Shown here piece by piece: positions 50,935-60,038 of a stretch of 64,000 bases of DNA. The notes beneath the pieces are model-generated. The model searched no databases, was not told where the DNA came from, and saw only the letters and a list, made by a program, of their open reading frames with translations. Location of the stretch: contig SVRQ01000002.1 in assembly GCA_015064725.1 (NCBI GenBank), forward strand, positions 78,753-142,752, given 5' to 3'. Position 1 is the first letter of the stretch. Each line of letters begins with the position of its first letter. This DNA comes from Oscillospiraceae bacterium. Lineage in GTDB: Bacteria; Bacillota; Clostridia; Oscillospirales; CAG-272. Made by a program: the position numbers and the translations under genes.

Positions 50935-51066
50935 CGCCTTCGCCGAGTTATATTGCCCTCTGGGCAGTTTTGGAGGCGAATATAAGAATATAATATAACT
51001 GCTGCGTAGCAGCAATATAACTTTTGCAAAGCAAAAATATCACTCCATCGAAGACGGAATATCACT
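50935..51066. repeat. Nested-palindrome element B
   Basis: TTATATTCGCC ... GGCGAATATAA encloses GCCC-TCT-GGGC; then GCTGC-GTA-GCAGC and TTGC-AAA-GCAA, separated by linkers AGTTATATT on the left and AATATAACT/AATATCACT on the right. Same design as elements A and C. Confidence 0.65.
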
Positions 51067-51294
51067 AAACAAACGATTATGCAAGAGCTCGAATCCACGC
51101 GCAAAAACGCAATAATATCTTTTTTGCAGCTATAGACAAAAGGTATGATCCGAACCCAAAGCCGGTAGGCGAAGGGTTCGGATTTGTTTTTTGTTCGGTG
51201 ACCTGTGATGTCAATCCGCTGTTACCTATAATGAATACAAACTCAAAAGAGTAACAAAATTATTACTCTTTTTGGTTTATTTTTTTGCTCGTAC
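51067..51294. other. Gene-free stretch upstream of the CRISPR locus
   Basis: Two terminator hairpins: ATCCGAACCC/GGGTTCGGAT with T run (51148-51196) and AAAAGAGTAA/TTACTCTTTT (51246-51276). They insulate the CRISPR operon from the left. Nothing else recognised. Confidence 0.6.
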
Positions 51295-51295
51295 A

Positions 51296-51304
51296 TGATA
51301 TAAT
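51296..51304 (+). promoter_or_regulatory. Extended -10 promoter of the cas operon
   Basis: TGA before TATAAT with no good -35; about 31 nt before the WYL start. Confidence 0.55.
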
Positions 51305-51334
51305 TTGAAATATAGTTTATCTATGAGGTACATT

Positions 51335-52342
51335 ATGGAAAATACCAATAAAATAAAACTCTTGAAGTTGTTTGAATTTTTACAACATAACAGCGATGAA
51401 GCACATCCTGTAACAGCCAAAAATATCTGCAAAATATTAAATAAATACGGGATTTTGTGTGACAGAAGGACCTTAAGCAAAGATATAAAAACACTGAATG
51501 ATTTTGGCTATGAGGTGCTTTCCAAAATGATTGGACATGAAAAAGCATATTACGTGGAAGACAGAAGCTTTAGTGTACCTGAAATAAAAATTTTGATAGA
51601 CGCAGTACAGTCAGCGGCTTTTATTACAAACAAGAAAACAGAGGTGCTTATTGATAAGATAGCCGCGCTTGGAGGAAAGCACTGTGCCGAATTGTTAACA
51701 AATTGCGATATTCGCTATAATATAAAAAAGCACTCAAACGAACAGGTATATTATAATATAGATTTATTGGAAAAAGCTATGCAATCACGCAAAAAAGCTT
51801 CATTTAGGTATTTTGATTTTGATGAAAACGGCGAAATTGAATACAGAAGAAACGGGCAGATCTACATTTGTGAGCCGATGGAAATGAAGCTTGACGATGA
51901 TAATTACTATTTGATATCATATGATGCTTCTGAGAAAAAATTAAAAACATACAGAATAGACAAAATGAAGCAAGTGTGTGTTCTAGATGATGATATAAGC
52001 AATTCTGCTTCGGCTATGCGTTCCGATGTTGATTCATACACCGCTCAATCGTTCCGAATGTATGAGGGCGAGTCTACGACTGTAACACTTGTCTTTGATA
52101 AACAGCGTATGGGAGCTATCTATGATAAATTCGGTGAGGATATTAAGATAAACAAAGTCTCCGAAAATAAATATATCGCTACGGTAAAAATACAGGAAAG
52201 CCCTCCGTTCTGGGGATGGCTATTCCAATTTGAAGGAAATATAACTATCATATATCCCGATGATATGATAGAAAAAAGTAATGCTAAGATCAAAAAGCTT
52301 TCTGAAAAAATGAATTCGAAGCAGGAGAAGGAAAATGCCTGA
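51335..52342 (+). CDS. WYL-domain transcriptional regulator
   Basis: 335 residues; ATG 51335 follows GAGGT. An N-terminal winged helix (about 1-75, 'CDRRTLSKDIKTLNDFGYEVL') precedes a WYL domain (about 140-225, 'ASFRYFDFDENGEIEYRR', 'YLISYDASEKKLKTYRIDKM') and a C-terminal WCX-type extension. WYL domains sense ligands, often nucleic acids, and commonly control CRISPR and phage-defence genes. It overlaps cas3 by 8 nt, so it is the first gene of the cas operon and probably its regulator. Confidence 0.88.
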   Translation: MENTNKIKLLKLFEFLQHNSDEAHPVTAKNICKILNKYGILCDRRTLSKDIKTLNDFGYEVLSKMIGHEKAYYVEDRSFSVPEIKILIDAVQSAAFITNKKTEVLIDKIAALGGKHCAELLTNCDIRYNIKKHSNEQVYYNIDLLEKAMQSRKKASFRYFDFDENGEIEYRRNGQIYICEPMEMKLDDDNYYLISYDASEKKLKTYRIDKMKQVCVLDDDISNSASAMRSDVDSYTAQSFRMYEGESTTVTLVFDKQRMGAIYDKFGEDIKINKVSENKYIATVKIQESPPFWGWLFQFEGNITIIYPDDMIEKSNAKIKKLSEKMNSKQEKENA

Positions 52343-54554
52343 TAAACAATTTTATGCCCATAGCCGTGAAGAGGAAAATTCAAAAGAATACCAAACCATA
52401 AAAGATCATGCAGCGGGAGTTGCGGAATTGGTAAGCAAATTTTCATATAATTGGTGTGAACGGAATTTCGCAGAAGCAATATCCTTTTTGCATGATATAG
52501 GAAAATATCAGCCGACATTTCAAAAAAGAATTTGCGGAGCAAAAGTTTCTGTTCCCCATGCTATTTGTGGAGCAAAAGAATTTGCCGAATATAACTTACC
52601 AGATGCCGCGGCATATATAATATCAGGCCACCACGCAGGTCTTCCGGACAAATGTGTTCTTTGCGAGCACTTGAAAGAAAAGACAGAATTTTATGGTTCA
52701 TACAAATCAGAGCTTACTATTCCTGCTTGCTCAAAAAAAGCAAAGCCCTATAAAAACACAGTTTCAGAAAAAGGGGAAATCGCTTGGAAAGAATACGCTT
52801 TCTGGATACGAATGATGTTTTCCTGTCTTGTCGATGCCGATTTTCTTGATACCGAGGCTTTTTGCAGTAAGGGGAAAGTTGAGCGCGGAATAGAAACGGA
52901 TTTCAAGAAATGCTTGAAAAATTTGAAAAATCTTGTGACTACTCTTCAAGAAAAAGCCTCTACAAAAACCGAAATAGCGCGCAAGGTATTGACTGAACAA
53001 GTTTTATCCCATACGCAAGATGATGCAAATATTTATTATATGAATATGCCTACCGGCAGCGGTAAAACGCTGGCGAGTATGAATTTCGCTTTGGAAAGAG
53101 CTATTCATACGGGTAAAAAGCGAATTATTTACGTTATACCTTATACAAGCATTATAGACCAGAATGCAAAGGTTTTCAAAAATATGTTCGGGAATGACGC
53201 TGTTCTGGAACACCATTGTAATTTTGACTATGAATCATACGAAAACGAATCCACACGCGAAAAAATGTGCCGTTCATCGGAAAACTGGGATTCCTCAATT
53301 ATCGTCACAACAAATGTACAGCTTTTTGAATCCATATACGGTAATAAAACAAGCAAATTACGAAAGCTACACAATATCGCAGACAGTATAATAGTTTTTG
53401 ATGAAGTACATATGCTGCCTAAAGGTTTTTTTCAGCCTTGCTTGGAAGCAATAAAAATACTCACACAGAAATACGGCTGTGAAGCCGTATTCTTAACGGC
53501 AACAATGCCGGATTTCGATGAATGGCTGGAAAAATTCAAGTGTTCCGGGCTGAAAACGTGTGATCTGATAGACGATACTTCCTGCTTTGATGCTTTTGAA
53601 AGATGTAAAATAGAAAATCTCGGAGAGGTGAGCGACGAGTTTGTTTTAGAAAAAGCCGTGTCGGCTAAAAATGCGCTCATCGTTGTTAATAAGCGTCAAA
53701 CAGCGAAAGAACTCTACGAAAAGTGCCCCATAAAGAAATATCATCTTTCTACGTATATGAATCATTTTGATAGAGATAGGGTTATCAGTGAGGTCAAACG
53801 ATCGATTGAATCGGACGAGCATTTTTGCCTTTTTTCCACTTCGCTGATAGAAGCCGGTGTCGACCTTGATTTTGATATTGTTTTCCGAGAGCTTTCCGGG
53901 TTGGATAACCTTCTGCAAACGGCAGGCCGTTGCAACAGAAGCGGCAGAAAAAACGCCGATAAATGTATCACATATTCTTTTGAACTTGAATCTCACGCTA
54001 TGAAAAATAAAAACGAGAGATATTCCGCAAAAGATGTTTTCGATAAATTTGAGAATGTAGCCTCTCCGGAAGCAATACGCTTCTATTTTAATAAACTTTA
54101 TGAAATCGAGCAGGAAAATATGGAGAAAAACGATTTTCTCTATGCCAAAGCGGAGGGAATGCACACGGACTATTCAAGGCGAGCCGAAGGATTTGACATC
54201 AATAAAATATACCGAAGTCTTGAAGAAAAAGGTATTTCATATTTCAATTTTGCCGGATATGCAAAAAGCTTCAAACTGATAGATGAGTTCAACTACCCTC
54301 TTTTAATCATAGACAAACGAAACAGGGCGGAAGTAGAAATGCTGTTTGACGAACTCAAATATGCTGTTTCAGGCAGAATGATACGAAGAAAGCTTCAAAA
54401 ATATATCGTATCATTGCGTCATTATGAATTGGAAAAGCTTATGGAAGCAGGCGTTATTCAAACGCGCGAAGGGATCGACTGTCTTGCCAATGAAAACTAC
54501 TACAATAAAGAAACAGGGATCCGTTTTGAAGATAACACAGACTATATTTTTTAG
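52335..54554 (+). CDS. cas3: CRISPR helicase-nuclease Cas3 (type I-C)
   Basis: 739 residues. An N-terminal HD nuclease (about 10-200) has 'KDHAAGVAEL' and 'FLHDIGKYQPTF'. The SF2 helicase part has Walker A MPTGSGKT (about 237), the DEVH box ('VFDEVHML') and motif VI 'QTAGRCNRSGR'. Cas3 is recruited by Cascade after target binding and unwinds and degrades the DNA. All motifs are intact, so interference should work. It overlaps the WYL gene and is 14 nt before cas5. Confidence 0.96.
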   Translation: MPDKQFYAHSREEENSKEYQTIKDHAAGVAELVSKFSYNWCERNFAEAISFLHDIGKYQPTFQKRICGAKVSVPHAICGAKEFAEYNLPDAAAYIISGHHAGLPDKCVLCEHLKEKTEFYGSYKSELTIPACSKKAKPYKNTVSEKGEIAWKEYAFWIRMMFSCLVDADFLDTEAFCSKGKVERGIETDFKKCLKNLKNLVTTLQEKASTKTEIARKVLTEQVLSHTQDDANIYYMNMPTGSGKTLASMNFALERAIHTGKKRIIYVIPYTSIIDQNAKVFKNMFGNDAVLEHHCNFDYESYENESTREKMCRSSENWDSSIIVTTNVQLFESIYGNKTSKLRKLHNIADSIIVFDEVHMLPKGFFQPCLEAIKILTQKYGCEAVFLTATMPDFDEWLEKFKCSGLKTCDLIDDTSCFDAFERCKIENLGEVSDEFVLEKAVSAKNALIVVNKRQTAKELYEKCPIKKYHLSTYMNHFDRDRVISEVKRSIESDEHFCLFSTSLIEAGVDLDFDIVFRELSGLDNLLQTAGRCNRSGRKNADKCITYSFELESHAMKNKNERYSAKDVFDKFENVASPEAIRFYFNKLYEIEQENMEKNDFLYAKAEGMHTDYSRRAEGFDINKIYRSLEEKGISYFNFAGYAKSFKLIDEFNYPLLIIDKRNRAEVEMLFDELKYAVSGRMIRRKLQKYIVSLRHYELEKLMEAGVIQTREGIDCLANENYYNKETGIRFEDNTDYIF

Positions 54555-54568
54555 AAAGGAGAAATAAA

Positions 54569-55249
54569 ATGGCTTTTGGATTTAATTTTACCGTAAAAGG
54601 CGATTATGCGCTTTTTACCCGCCCGGAATTTGGCGTTGAGCGCGTAAGCTACGATGTTCCCACGCCATCGGCTCTTGTGGGGCTTATATCCTCTGTTTAT
54701 TGGCATCCGGGTGTAAAGTATTTAATAGATGAGATTCGCATATATAACCCCGTAAATTTTGTGAATATAAGGCGAAACGAAGTGTCCGATAAGATTCCCA
54801 TCAAATCTATAACCGATAAAATGTCAGGCAAAGCAAAAGATTTGGGAATATATACAAAAGAAAGCATAAGCCAGCGCGCTTCCTTGCTTTTGAAGGACGT
54901 TTACTACGGAGTTTCCGCGCACTTTGAGCTGACGAAAGAAAAAGACGAAGAACAATCTGAAGACAAGGTTTACGCCATACTTTCACGTAGATTGAAAAAG
55001 GGGCAATGCTTTTCGCAACCGTTCTTGGGCTGCCGAGAGTTCCCGGCAAAAGTGGAATGGGTAGAGGCTTTGCCGCAGAGCACGCTCAACTATAATGCGG
55101 ATCTCGGTTATATGCTCTACGATCTCCAATATGCAAAAGATAAAAATGGAAAAGCGCTCGACAGTGGCGAACCTCGCTTCTACAGGCCGCACGTTGAAAA
55201 CGGTGTTATTGACGTGCAAAAATGGGCGGAGGTGAGCCTGCGGTGTTAA
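54569..55249 (+). CDS. cas5c: Cas5 (Cas5d/Cas5c), crRNA-processing subunit of type I-C Cascade
   Basis: 226 residues with 'FNFTVKGDYALFTRPEFGVERVSY'-like start (RAMP fold) and the type I-C ending 'GEPRFYRPHVENGVIDV'. In I-C systems, which lack Cas6, Cas5 itself cuts the precursor crRNA at the repeat hairpin and stays on the 5' handle. AAAGGAG precedes ATG 54569. Confidence 0.94.
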   Translation: MAFGFNFTVKGDYALFTRPEFGVERVSYDVPTPSALVGLISSVYWHPGVKYLIDEIRIYNPVNFVNIRRNEVSDKIPIKSITDKMSGKAKDLGIYTKESISQRASLLLKDVYYGVSAHFELTKEKDEEQSEDKVYAILSRRLKKGQCFSQPFLGCREFPAKVEWVEALPQSTLNYNADLGYMLYDLQYAKDKNGKALDSGEPRFYRPHVENGVIDVQKWAEVSLRC

Positions 55250-57096
55250 AAGAGTTAGTGGAGTATTACGAGTGTGCGGTAGAACGAACACAGTTAAATT
55301 CGCATATAGATAACAGTGAAAGTGATTTTTATGATGGATATAGCCATATTGCCAACATTGAATATAAAATCGTTTTAAGAAACGATGGCACATTAAAGGA
55401 CATACTTCCTTATAATAACCACGAAATTTTCCCTTTCAGATTTTCGGTATCATCTACATCAGCAGAATATATCGATCATAGAGGAAAATACATCTTTGGC
55501 GTAGAATGGAACAGTAAGCAAAACTCTTTTAAGCTTTCTATCGAGGCGTTTGAGAAAAACAAAGAAGTAAATTTGCATTTTCTTTCGGATATAGATACCC
55601 CAATTGCAAATGCATATAAATTATTTTTACAAAATTGGAATCCCGAAAATGAATTAGAAAATCCCGTATTGTTATCATTGGGAAAGAATTTTTCAAAAAG
55701 CTTTTGTGTTGTAGTGGAAGGATTTGAATCCAGTAAGTATGTGCTTCATAGAGATGCTATCGTAAAGAAAAAATGGGAGGAAATCTGGTCTCTAGATACG
55801 TATTTTCAAAAAAACGAAAACTTTCCCGAAGGGTATTGCTCCGTATCGGGGAAAAGAGGAAAGATTCCAAACATTCATTTTAATTTAACCAGTGTAGGTG
55901 GAAACTCAGGCTCAAAGCTTGTAAGTTTCAAAAAGGATGCTTTTTGGTCTTACGGAAAAAAAGAATCAATAAATAGTTCCATCTCTCTCGAAACAATGAA
56001 AAAATATGTACAGGCATTTAATTATTTGAATTTCTCTCAAAAAAATCACCTCACTATTGATGATGCTGATGATATGACTCTTTTCTTTTGGGCGAACACC
56101 AAGGAAAAAGAAGCACCATATCTTGAAGATTTTCTTTGCGAGCTTTTTGAAGCGGATGTAGAACTCGAAAAAAATTCCAAAAAAATAGGCAAGGGGAAAA
56201 CAATCGACATACTTGGCAATATCGACGAAAATATAGAATTCTGCATATTGGGTGTCAAGCCCAACTCCAGCCGCCTTGCAATAAAAATATTTGAAAAAGA
56301 CAGCTTTGGCAATATTATGTCACGCATAGCAAAGCATCAGGAGGATATGCGCCTTGGCGAAGATGACAGGCAGATTTCTCTAAATCAAATTATAAATGAG
56401 TTAAAATCTACAGTATCCAGAAGCAACAAAAAAATAAAAAAAGATAAAAATAATGATATTATATCGCCGGATTTATCATCAAAGTTGCTTACGGCCATTT
56501 TGAATAACCGTCCTTACCCGGAATATCTTTTGCAAACAGTAGTACGGCGTGTAAAAGTGGACAAGGATATTAGGGATGAAAATAATCCGCAAAAAATAAA
56601 AATTTATTCTATTAGCGAAAAACGGGCAAGAATCATAAAAGCTTGCCTTGTGCGTTCAAAATATTATAAAGGAGATGAATATATGATAGACTCTAAAAAT
56701 CAAACAGATGCTTTCCGTTGCGGTAGACTTTTTGCGGTCTTGGAAAGAATACAGATAGAATCACTAAAAGCAAAACAGCAACACAATGATACAAGCGAAA
56801 AAGATACTGACTCGACTATAAATTCAACTATTAGGGAGAGATTTTTTACTTCCGCTTGTTCAACACCCAAAGTGATACTGGGCAGACTTATAAATCTTTC
56901 ACAGCATCATCTTTCTAAATTAAATATGGGAAAATACATTGCCTATGAAAAATTATTGCAGGATATTATGGTTGATATGACAGGATTTCCCGAAGTGCTT
57001 TCTCTAAAACAGCAAGGTGATTTTGTACTTGGCTATTATCAACAAAAACAGACTTTCTTTATATCTAAAAACAAAACAGAAGGAGAAGATGAATGA
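55243..57096 (+). CDS. cas8c: Cas8c (Csd1), large subunit of type I-C Cascade
   Basis: 617 residues starting with GTG 55243, for which GGAGGTGAG (55228) is well placed; the track ATG at 55222 lies before that site. The start MLKELVEYYE and 'YCSVSGKRGKIPNIHF' fit Csd1. Cas8c reads the PAM and starts DNA unwinding; in I-C an internal start in this gene often gives a separate Cas11 small subunit. An in-frame ATG with AAAGGAG upstream exists at 56682 ('GDEYMIDSKNQTDAFRCGRL'), a plausible Cas11 start of about 137 residues. It overlaps cas5 by 7 nt. Confidence 0.93.
   Translation: MLKELVEYYECAVERTQLNSHIDNSESDFYDGYSHIANIEYKIVLRNDGTLKDILPYNNHEIFPFRFSVSSTSAEYIDHRGKYIFGVEWNSKQNSFKLSIEAFEKNKEVNLHFLSDIDTPIANAYKLFLQNWNPENELENPVLLSLGKNFSKSFCVVVEGFESSKYVLHRDAIVKKKWEEIWSLDTYFQKNENFPEGYCSVSGKRGKIPNIHFNLTSVGGNSGSKLVSFKKDAFWSYGKKESINSSISLETMKKYVQAFNYLNFSQKNHLTIDDADDMTLFFWANTKEKEAPYLEDFLCELFEADVELEKNSKKIGKGKTIDILGNIDENIEFCILGVKPNSSRLAIKIFEKDSFGNIMSRIAKHQEDMRLGEDDRQISLNQIINELKSTVSRSNKKIKKDKNNDIISPDLSSKLLTAILNNRPYPEYLLQTVVRRVKVDKDIRDENNPQKIKIYSISEKRARIIKACLVRSKYYKGDEYMIDSKNQTDAFRCGRLFAVLERIQIESLKAKQQHNDTSEKDTDSTINSTIRERFFTSACSTPKVILGRLINLSQHHLSKLNMGKYIAYEKLLQDIMVDMTGFPEVLSLKQQGDFVLGYYQQKQTFFISKNKTEGEDE
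56682..57096 (+). CDS. Candidate internal start for Cas11c within cas8c
   Basis: ATG 56682 lies in frame inside cas8c and is preceded by TATAAAGGAGATGAAT, a near-ideal RBS at 56668-56674. Translation from here gives about 137 mostly helical residues, the C-terminal part of Csd1. Internal translation of Cas11c from cas8c is established for type I-C systems. The RBS is seen directly; its use is inferred. Confidence 0.6.
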
Positions 57097-57965
57097 TGTC
57101 ACAGCTTAATAACAGATATGAATTTATAATGATTTTCGACGTGGAAAACGGTAATCCCAACGGGGACCCCGATGCGGGAAATATGCCTCGTGTTGATGCG
57201 GAAACCGGATATGGAATAGTTACAGATGTTTGTTTAAAGCGCAAAATCAGAAATTATATAGATGAGATTTACGAAGGCGAAGCGGGAAAAAACATTCTCA
57301 TAAAAACAGATAAATCCTTAAATAGAAAATTCAAAGAAGCATATGAGGCATGCGGATTGAAAACTGCAAAAATCGACGCTGACAAAAAACCTGACCCTGA
57401 TGAAGCCGAAAAAGCGCAAGAATACTTATTAGCAAATTATTATGATGTTAGAACATTTGGTGCGGTAATGAATACTGGGGGAAACCGCGCTGGAACTGTT
57501 AAAGGTCCTGTCCAGGTAAATTTTGCACGCAGTATAGATAAGGTATTTCCACAAGAAATCACAATAACACGCCAAGCTATCACGAAAGAGAAAGATATGG
57601 CGTCAAAAGAAACTGAGATGGGCAAAAAAACGTTTATTCCTTACGGCTTGTACCGTGCAGAGGGTTACGTTTCCGCCCTCCTCGCAAGAAAAACTAACTT
57701 TTCGGAAGAGGATCTTGAGCTTCTTTGGGAGTCCATTGCAAATATGTTCGAGCTTGACCACAGCGCGGCACGCGGAAAGCTCTGTATGAGAAAGCTTATC
57801 GTATTCAAGCACGAAACAATGCTTGGCAACGCGCCCTCCCACGTTTTGTTTGATAAGGTTGTTATAGAGAAAAAAGAGGATGTTGAAGTTCCTCGCAAAT
57901 TTGCAGATTACTCAATAATAATTGACGATATGCCGGAAGGTGTTGAGCTTATTGAAAAGCTTTGA
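57093..57965 (+). CDS. cas7c: Cas7 (Csd2), crRNA-binding backbone of type I-C Cascade
   Basis: 290 residues. 'RYEFIMIFDVENGNPNGDPD' at the start and 'MNTGGNRAGTVKGPVQVNFARS' in the middle (shortened here to their cores) are Csd2 signatures. Several copies form the helical filament along the spacer RNA. GGAG precedes ATG 57093 and the start overlaps the cas8c stop. Confidence 0.95.
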   Translation: MMSQLNNRYEFIMIFDVENGNPNGDPDAGNMPRVDAETGYGIVTDVCLKRKIRNYIDEIYEGEAGKNILIKTDKSLNRKFKEAYEACGLKTAKIDADKKPDPDEAEKAQEYLLANYYDVRTFGAVMNTGGNRAGTVKGPVQVNFARSIDKVFPQEITITRQAITKEKDMASKETEMGKKTFIPYGLYRAEGYVSALLARKTNFSEEDLELLWESIANMFELDHSAARGKLCMRKLIVFKHETMLGNAPSHVLFDKVVIEKKEDVEVPRKFADYSIIIDDMPEGVELIEKL

Positions 57966-58572
57966 TGAAACTGTAGATTTACGTTCAATACAGCAATATT
58001 TGTATTGCCCTCACCGCTTTGGGTTGATGGAAAATAATTGCTCTTGGGCGGAAAACATATTTGTAAATAAAGGGAATTTGGCGCATAAGCATGTTTCCGA
58101 GGGCGACTTTTCTTCTTCAAAAGGAGTGTTGCAAGAACGTTCCATTCGGATTTATAACGATGAATGGGGACTTTTCGGAGTTTTGGATAGTTTGGAGTTC
58201 AAAAAAAGCGAATACGGCACGTATATTCCCGCATATGGTGGAACTTATGTCGTAAGCATAGTTGAATACAAAGTAACCGCACCTAAAAACGGAAATATAC
58301 GAAAAGACGAGCATATGCAACTTCTGGGGCAAAAAATTTGCGTAGATTCTCTTTTTGGGTGTGATTCTCAAACGTATTTTTACTATAGCGATACTCGCAA
58401 ACGCGAAAAAATAGAATTTTGCAAGGAAGACTACACCTTCTTTGCGGAAACACTGAAACAAATTCGCCAAATAAAACAAAACGGCACTATTCCTCCTATA
58501 AAAGACGACCAATACTGCGGCGGTTGTTCTATGAAAGATATATGCTTGCCGCCCAAAAGGAGCAAAACATGA
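57952..58572 (+). CDS. cas4: Cas4 nuclease
   Basis: About 206 residues. The frame is open into cas7; TTG 57952 is the best start (GGAAGGTG 8 nt upstream), overlapping cas7 by 14 nt. A RecB-type nuclease core has 'VSIVEYKVTAPK' with the catalytic Lys. The iron-sulfur cysteines are one in 'YCPHRFG' and three in 'YCGGCSMKDICLP'. Cas4 trims prespacers at the PAM before integration. The start is uncertain, the identity not. Confidence 0.92.
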   Translation: MKSFDETVDLRSIQQYLYCPHRFGLMENNCSWAENIFVNKGNLAHKHVSEGDFSSSKGVLQERSIRIYNDEWGLFGVLDSLEFKKSEYGTYIPAYGGTYVVSIVEYKVTAPKNGNIRKDEHMQLLGQKICVDSLFGCDSQTYFYYSDTRKREKIEFCKEDYTFFAETLKQIRQIKQNGTIPPIKDDQYCGGCSMKDICLPPKRSKT

Positions 58573-59597
58573 GAAAACTTTTGAACACTTTGTACGTTAC
58601 AAAGGAAGACGGATATCTTTCGTTGGATGGTGAAAACCTTGTTTTAAGCATTGATGGAAAAGAAGCTATCCGACTGCCGTTTTCGAATATAGAAAGTATC
58701 GTGTGTATAAATTATCCCGGTTGCAGCCCAGCACTTATGGGAAAATGCGCGGAAGAACAAGTTGGGCTTTGCTTTGTTTCTCCTCACGGAAGGTTTCTTG
58801 CGCGTGTAACGGGACCGATAAAGGGCAATGTGTTGCTGCGCAGAGAGCAAGTCCGTATTTTTGAAGATGACGGCATTCGTCTAAGTATAGTTCGAGCTAT
58901 TCTCACAGCAAAACTAAAAAACACGCGAAACTTAATGCTTCGAAGCAGACGCGATAATCCTGAAACAGATGAAGACGGATTTATATCACATACCTTGAAT
59001 ATGTTGCAAAGAAATATTGAGAATATAAATGTCGAAACGGATTTTGAAGTTTTGCGTGGAATTGAAGGCCATAGTGCAAAAACATATTTTAACGTGTTTA
59101 ACCGCTTAATAACAAAGCAAAAGGAAGATTTCACTATGCTTGATCGTAGTAAAAGACCTCCTCTCGACCGCGTGAATGCTATACTGTCTTTTTTGTATAC
59201 GGTTTGCACCAATGATATCGCTTCCGCGCTTGAGTGCGTTGGATTGGACCCATATATAGGTGTATTCCATACGTTGCGTCCGGGACGTGTTTCTTTGGCT
59301 TGCGATATGATGGAGGAATTCCGAGCTATGATTGAAAGATTGACTATTTCTCTTATAAATCTCAAAACCATACAGGCAGATGACTTTGATGTACAAATAA
59401 GCGGAGCCGTTCTTTTGAACGATAGCGGCAGAAAAAAGGTCATCACAGCTTGGCAAAACAAAAAGAAAGAAATTATACTTCACCCGTTTTTAAGGGAGAA
59501 GGTTGCCATAGGACTCTTCCCCTACGTGCAGGCAACTCTGATGGCAAAATATATCCGCGGAGAAAACCAAGAATATTATCCGTTTATATGGGGGTGA
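58569..59597 (+). CDS. cas1: Cas1 integrase (type I-C)
   Basis: 342 residues; ATG 58569 overlaps the cas4 stop (ATGA) and follows AAAGGAG, so the longer track start is discarded. The beta-rich N-terminal domain and the helical C-terminal domain with the metal site are seen: 'RGIEGHSAKTYF' (Glu), 'VGLDPYIGVFH' (His) and 'LACDMMEEFR' (Asp). Works with Cas2 and Cas4 to insert new spacers. Confidence 0.96.
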   Translation: MRKLLNTLYVTKEDGYLSLDGENLVLSIDGKEAIRLPFSNIESIVCINYPGCSPALMGKCAEEQVGLCFVSPHGRFLARVTGPIKGNVLLRREQVRIFEDDGIRLSIVRAILTAKLKNTRNLMLRSRRDNPETDEDGFISHTLNMLQRNIENINVETDFEVLRGIEGHSAKTYFNVFNRLITKQKEDFTMLDRSKRPPLDRVNAILSFLYTVCTNDIASALECVGLDPYIGVFHTLRPGRVSLACDMMEEFRAMIERLTISLINLKTIQADDFDVQISGAVLLNDSGRKKVITAWQNKKKEIILHPFLREKVAIGLFPYVQATLMAKYIRGENQEYYPFIWG

Positions 59598-59601
59598 TAT
59601 T

Positions 59602-59892
59602 TTGTTTGTTATTATTGCTTATGACGTTAATACAACGGATAAAACGGGAAAAACACGACTGCGACGAGTTGCCAAAGAGTGTGTAAATTACGGTCAAAGA
59701 GTACAAAATTCTGTATTTGAAGTTAATATCGATTACGGAAAATTTGTTTTGCTAAAAGAACGGCTCATAAAGCTGATAGACAAAGAAACCGATAGTTTGC
59801 GTTTCTATTACCTCGGAGATAAATGGGAAAAACGCATCGAACACATCGGGGCTAAACCCGGATATAATAGCGAAGGAGTGCTGATTATTTAG
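59602..59892 (+). CDS. cas2: Cas2
   Basis: 96 residues, TTG start at 59602 after GGGGGTGAT. The ferredoxin-like start 'FVIIAYDVNTTDK' and 'YGQRVQNSVFEV' are standard. Bridges two Cas1 dimers in the adaptation complex. The leader begins directly after its stop. Confidence 0.95.
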   Translation: MFVIIAYDVNTTDKTGKTRLRRVAKECVNYGQRVQNSVFEVNIDYGKFVLLKERLIKLIDKETDSLRFYYLGDKWEKRIEHIGAKPGYNSEGVLII

Positions 59893-60038
59893 CGCGAACC
59901 CCAAATGATATAAAAAATCCGTTTGGTTCGCGGATGATTATCTAAAAATGAACCTAAAATTTGATATAAAAGTTTTATGACTTTTTATATATTGTCCACT
60001 TCTTGTGAGGGTAGCTCTTTATTTACACAAAATATAGA
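59893..60038 (+). promoter_or_regulatory. CRISPR leader
   Basis: Between cas2 and repeat 1. It opens with an inverted repeat, CGCGAACC at 59893 and GGTTCGCG at 59925-59932, as in other I-C leaders, followed by AT-rich sequence. It should contain the array promoter and the Cas1-Cas2 docking site. The gene-side position and the degenerate repeat at the far end agree on direction. Confidence 0.75.

Noticed and set aside
51080-51120. Possible tRNA remnant or attachment site (GCTCGAATCC)
   Set aside because: Only a T-loop-like fragment; no acceptor or anticodon stem could be found.
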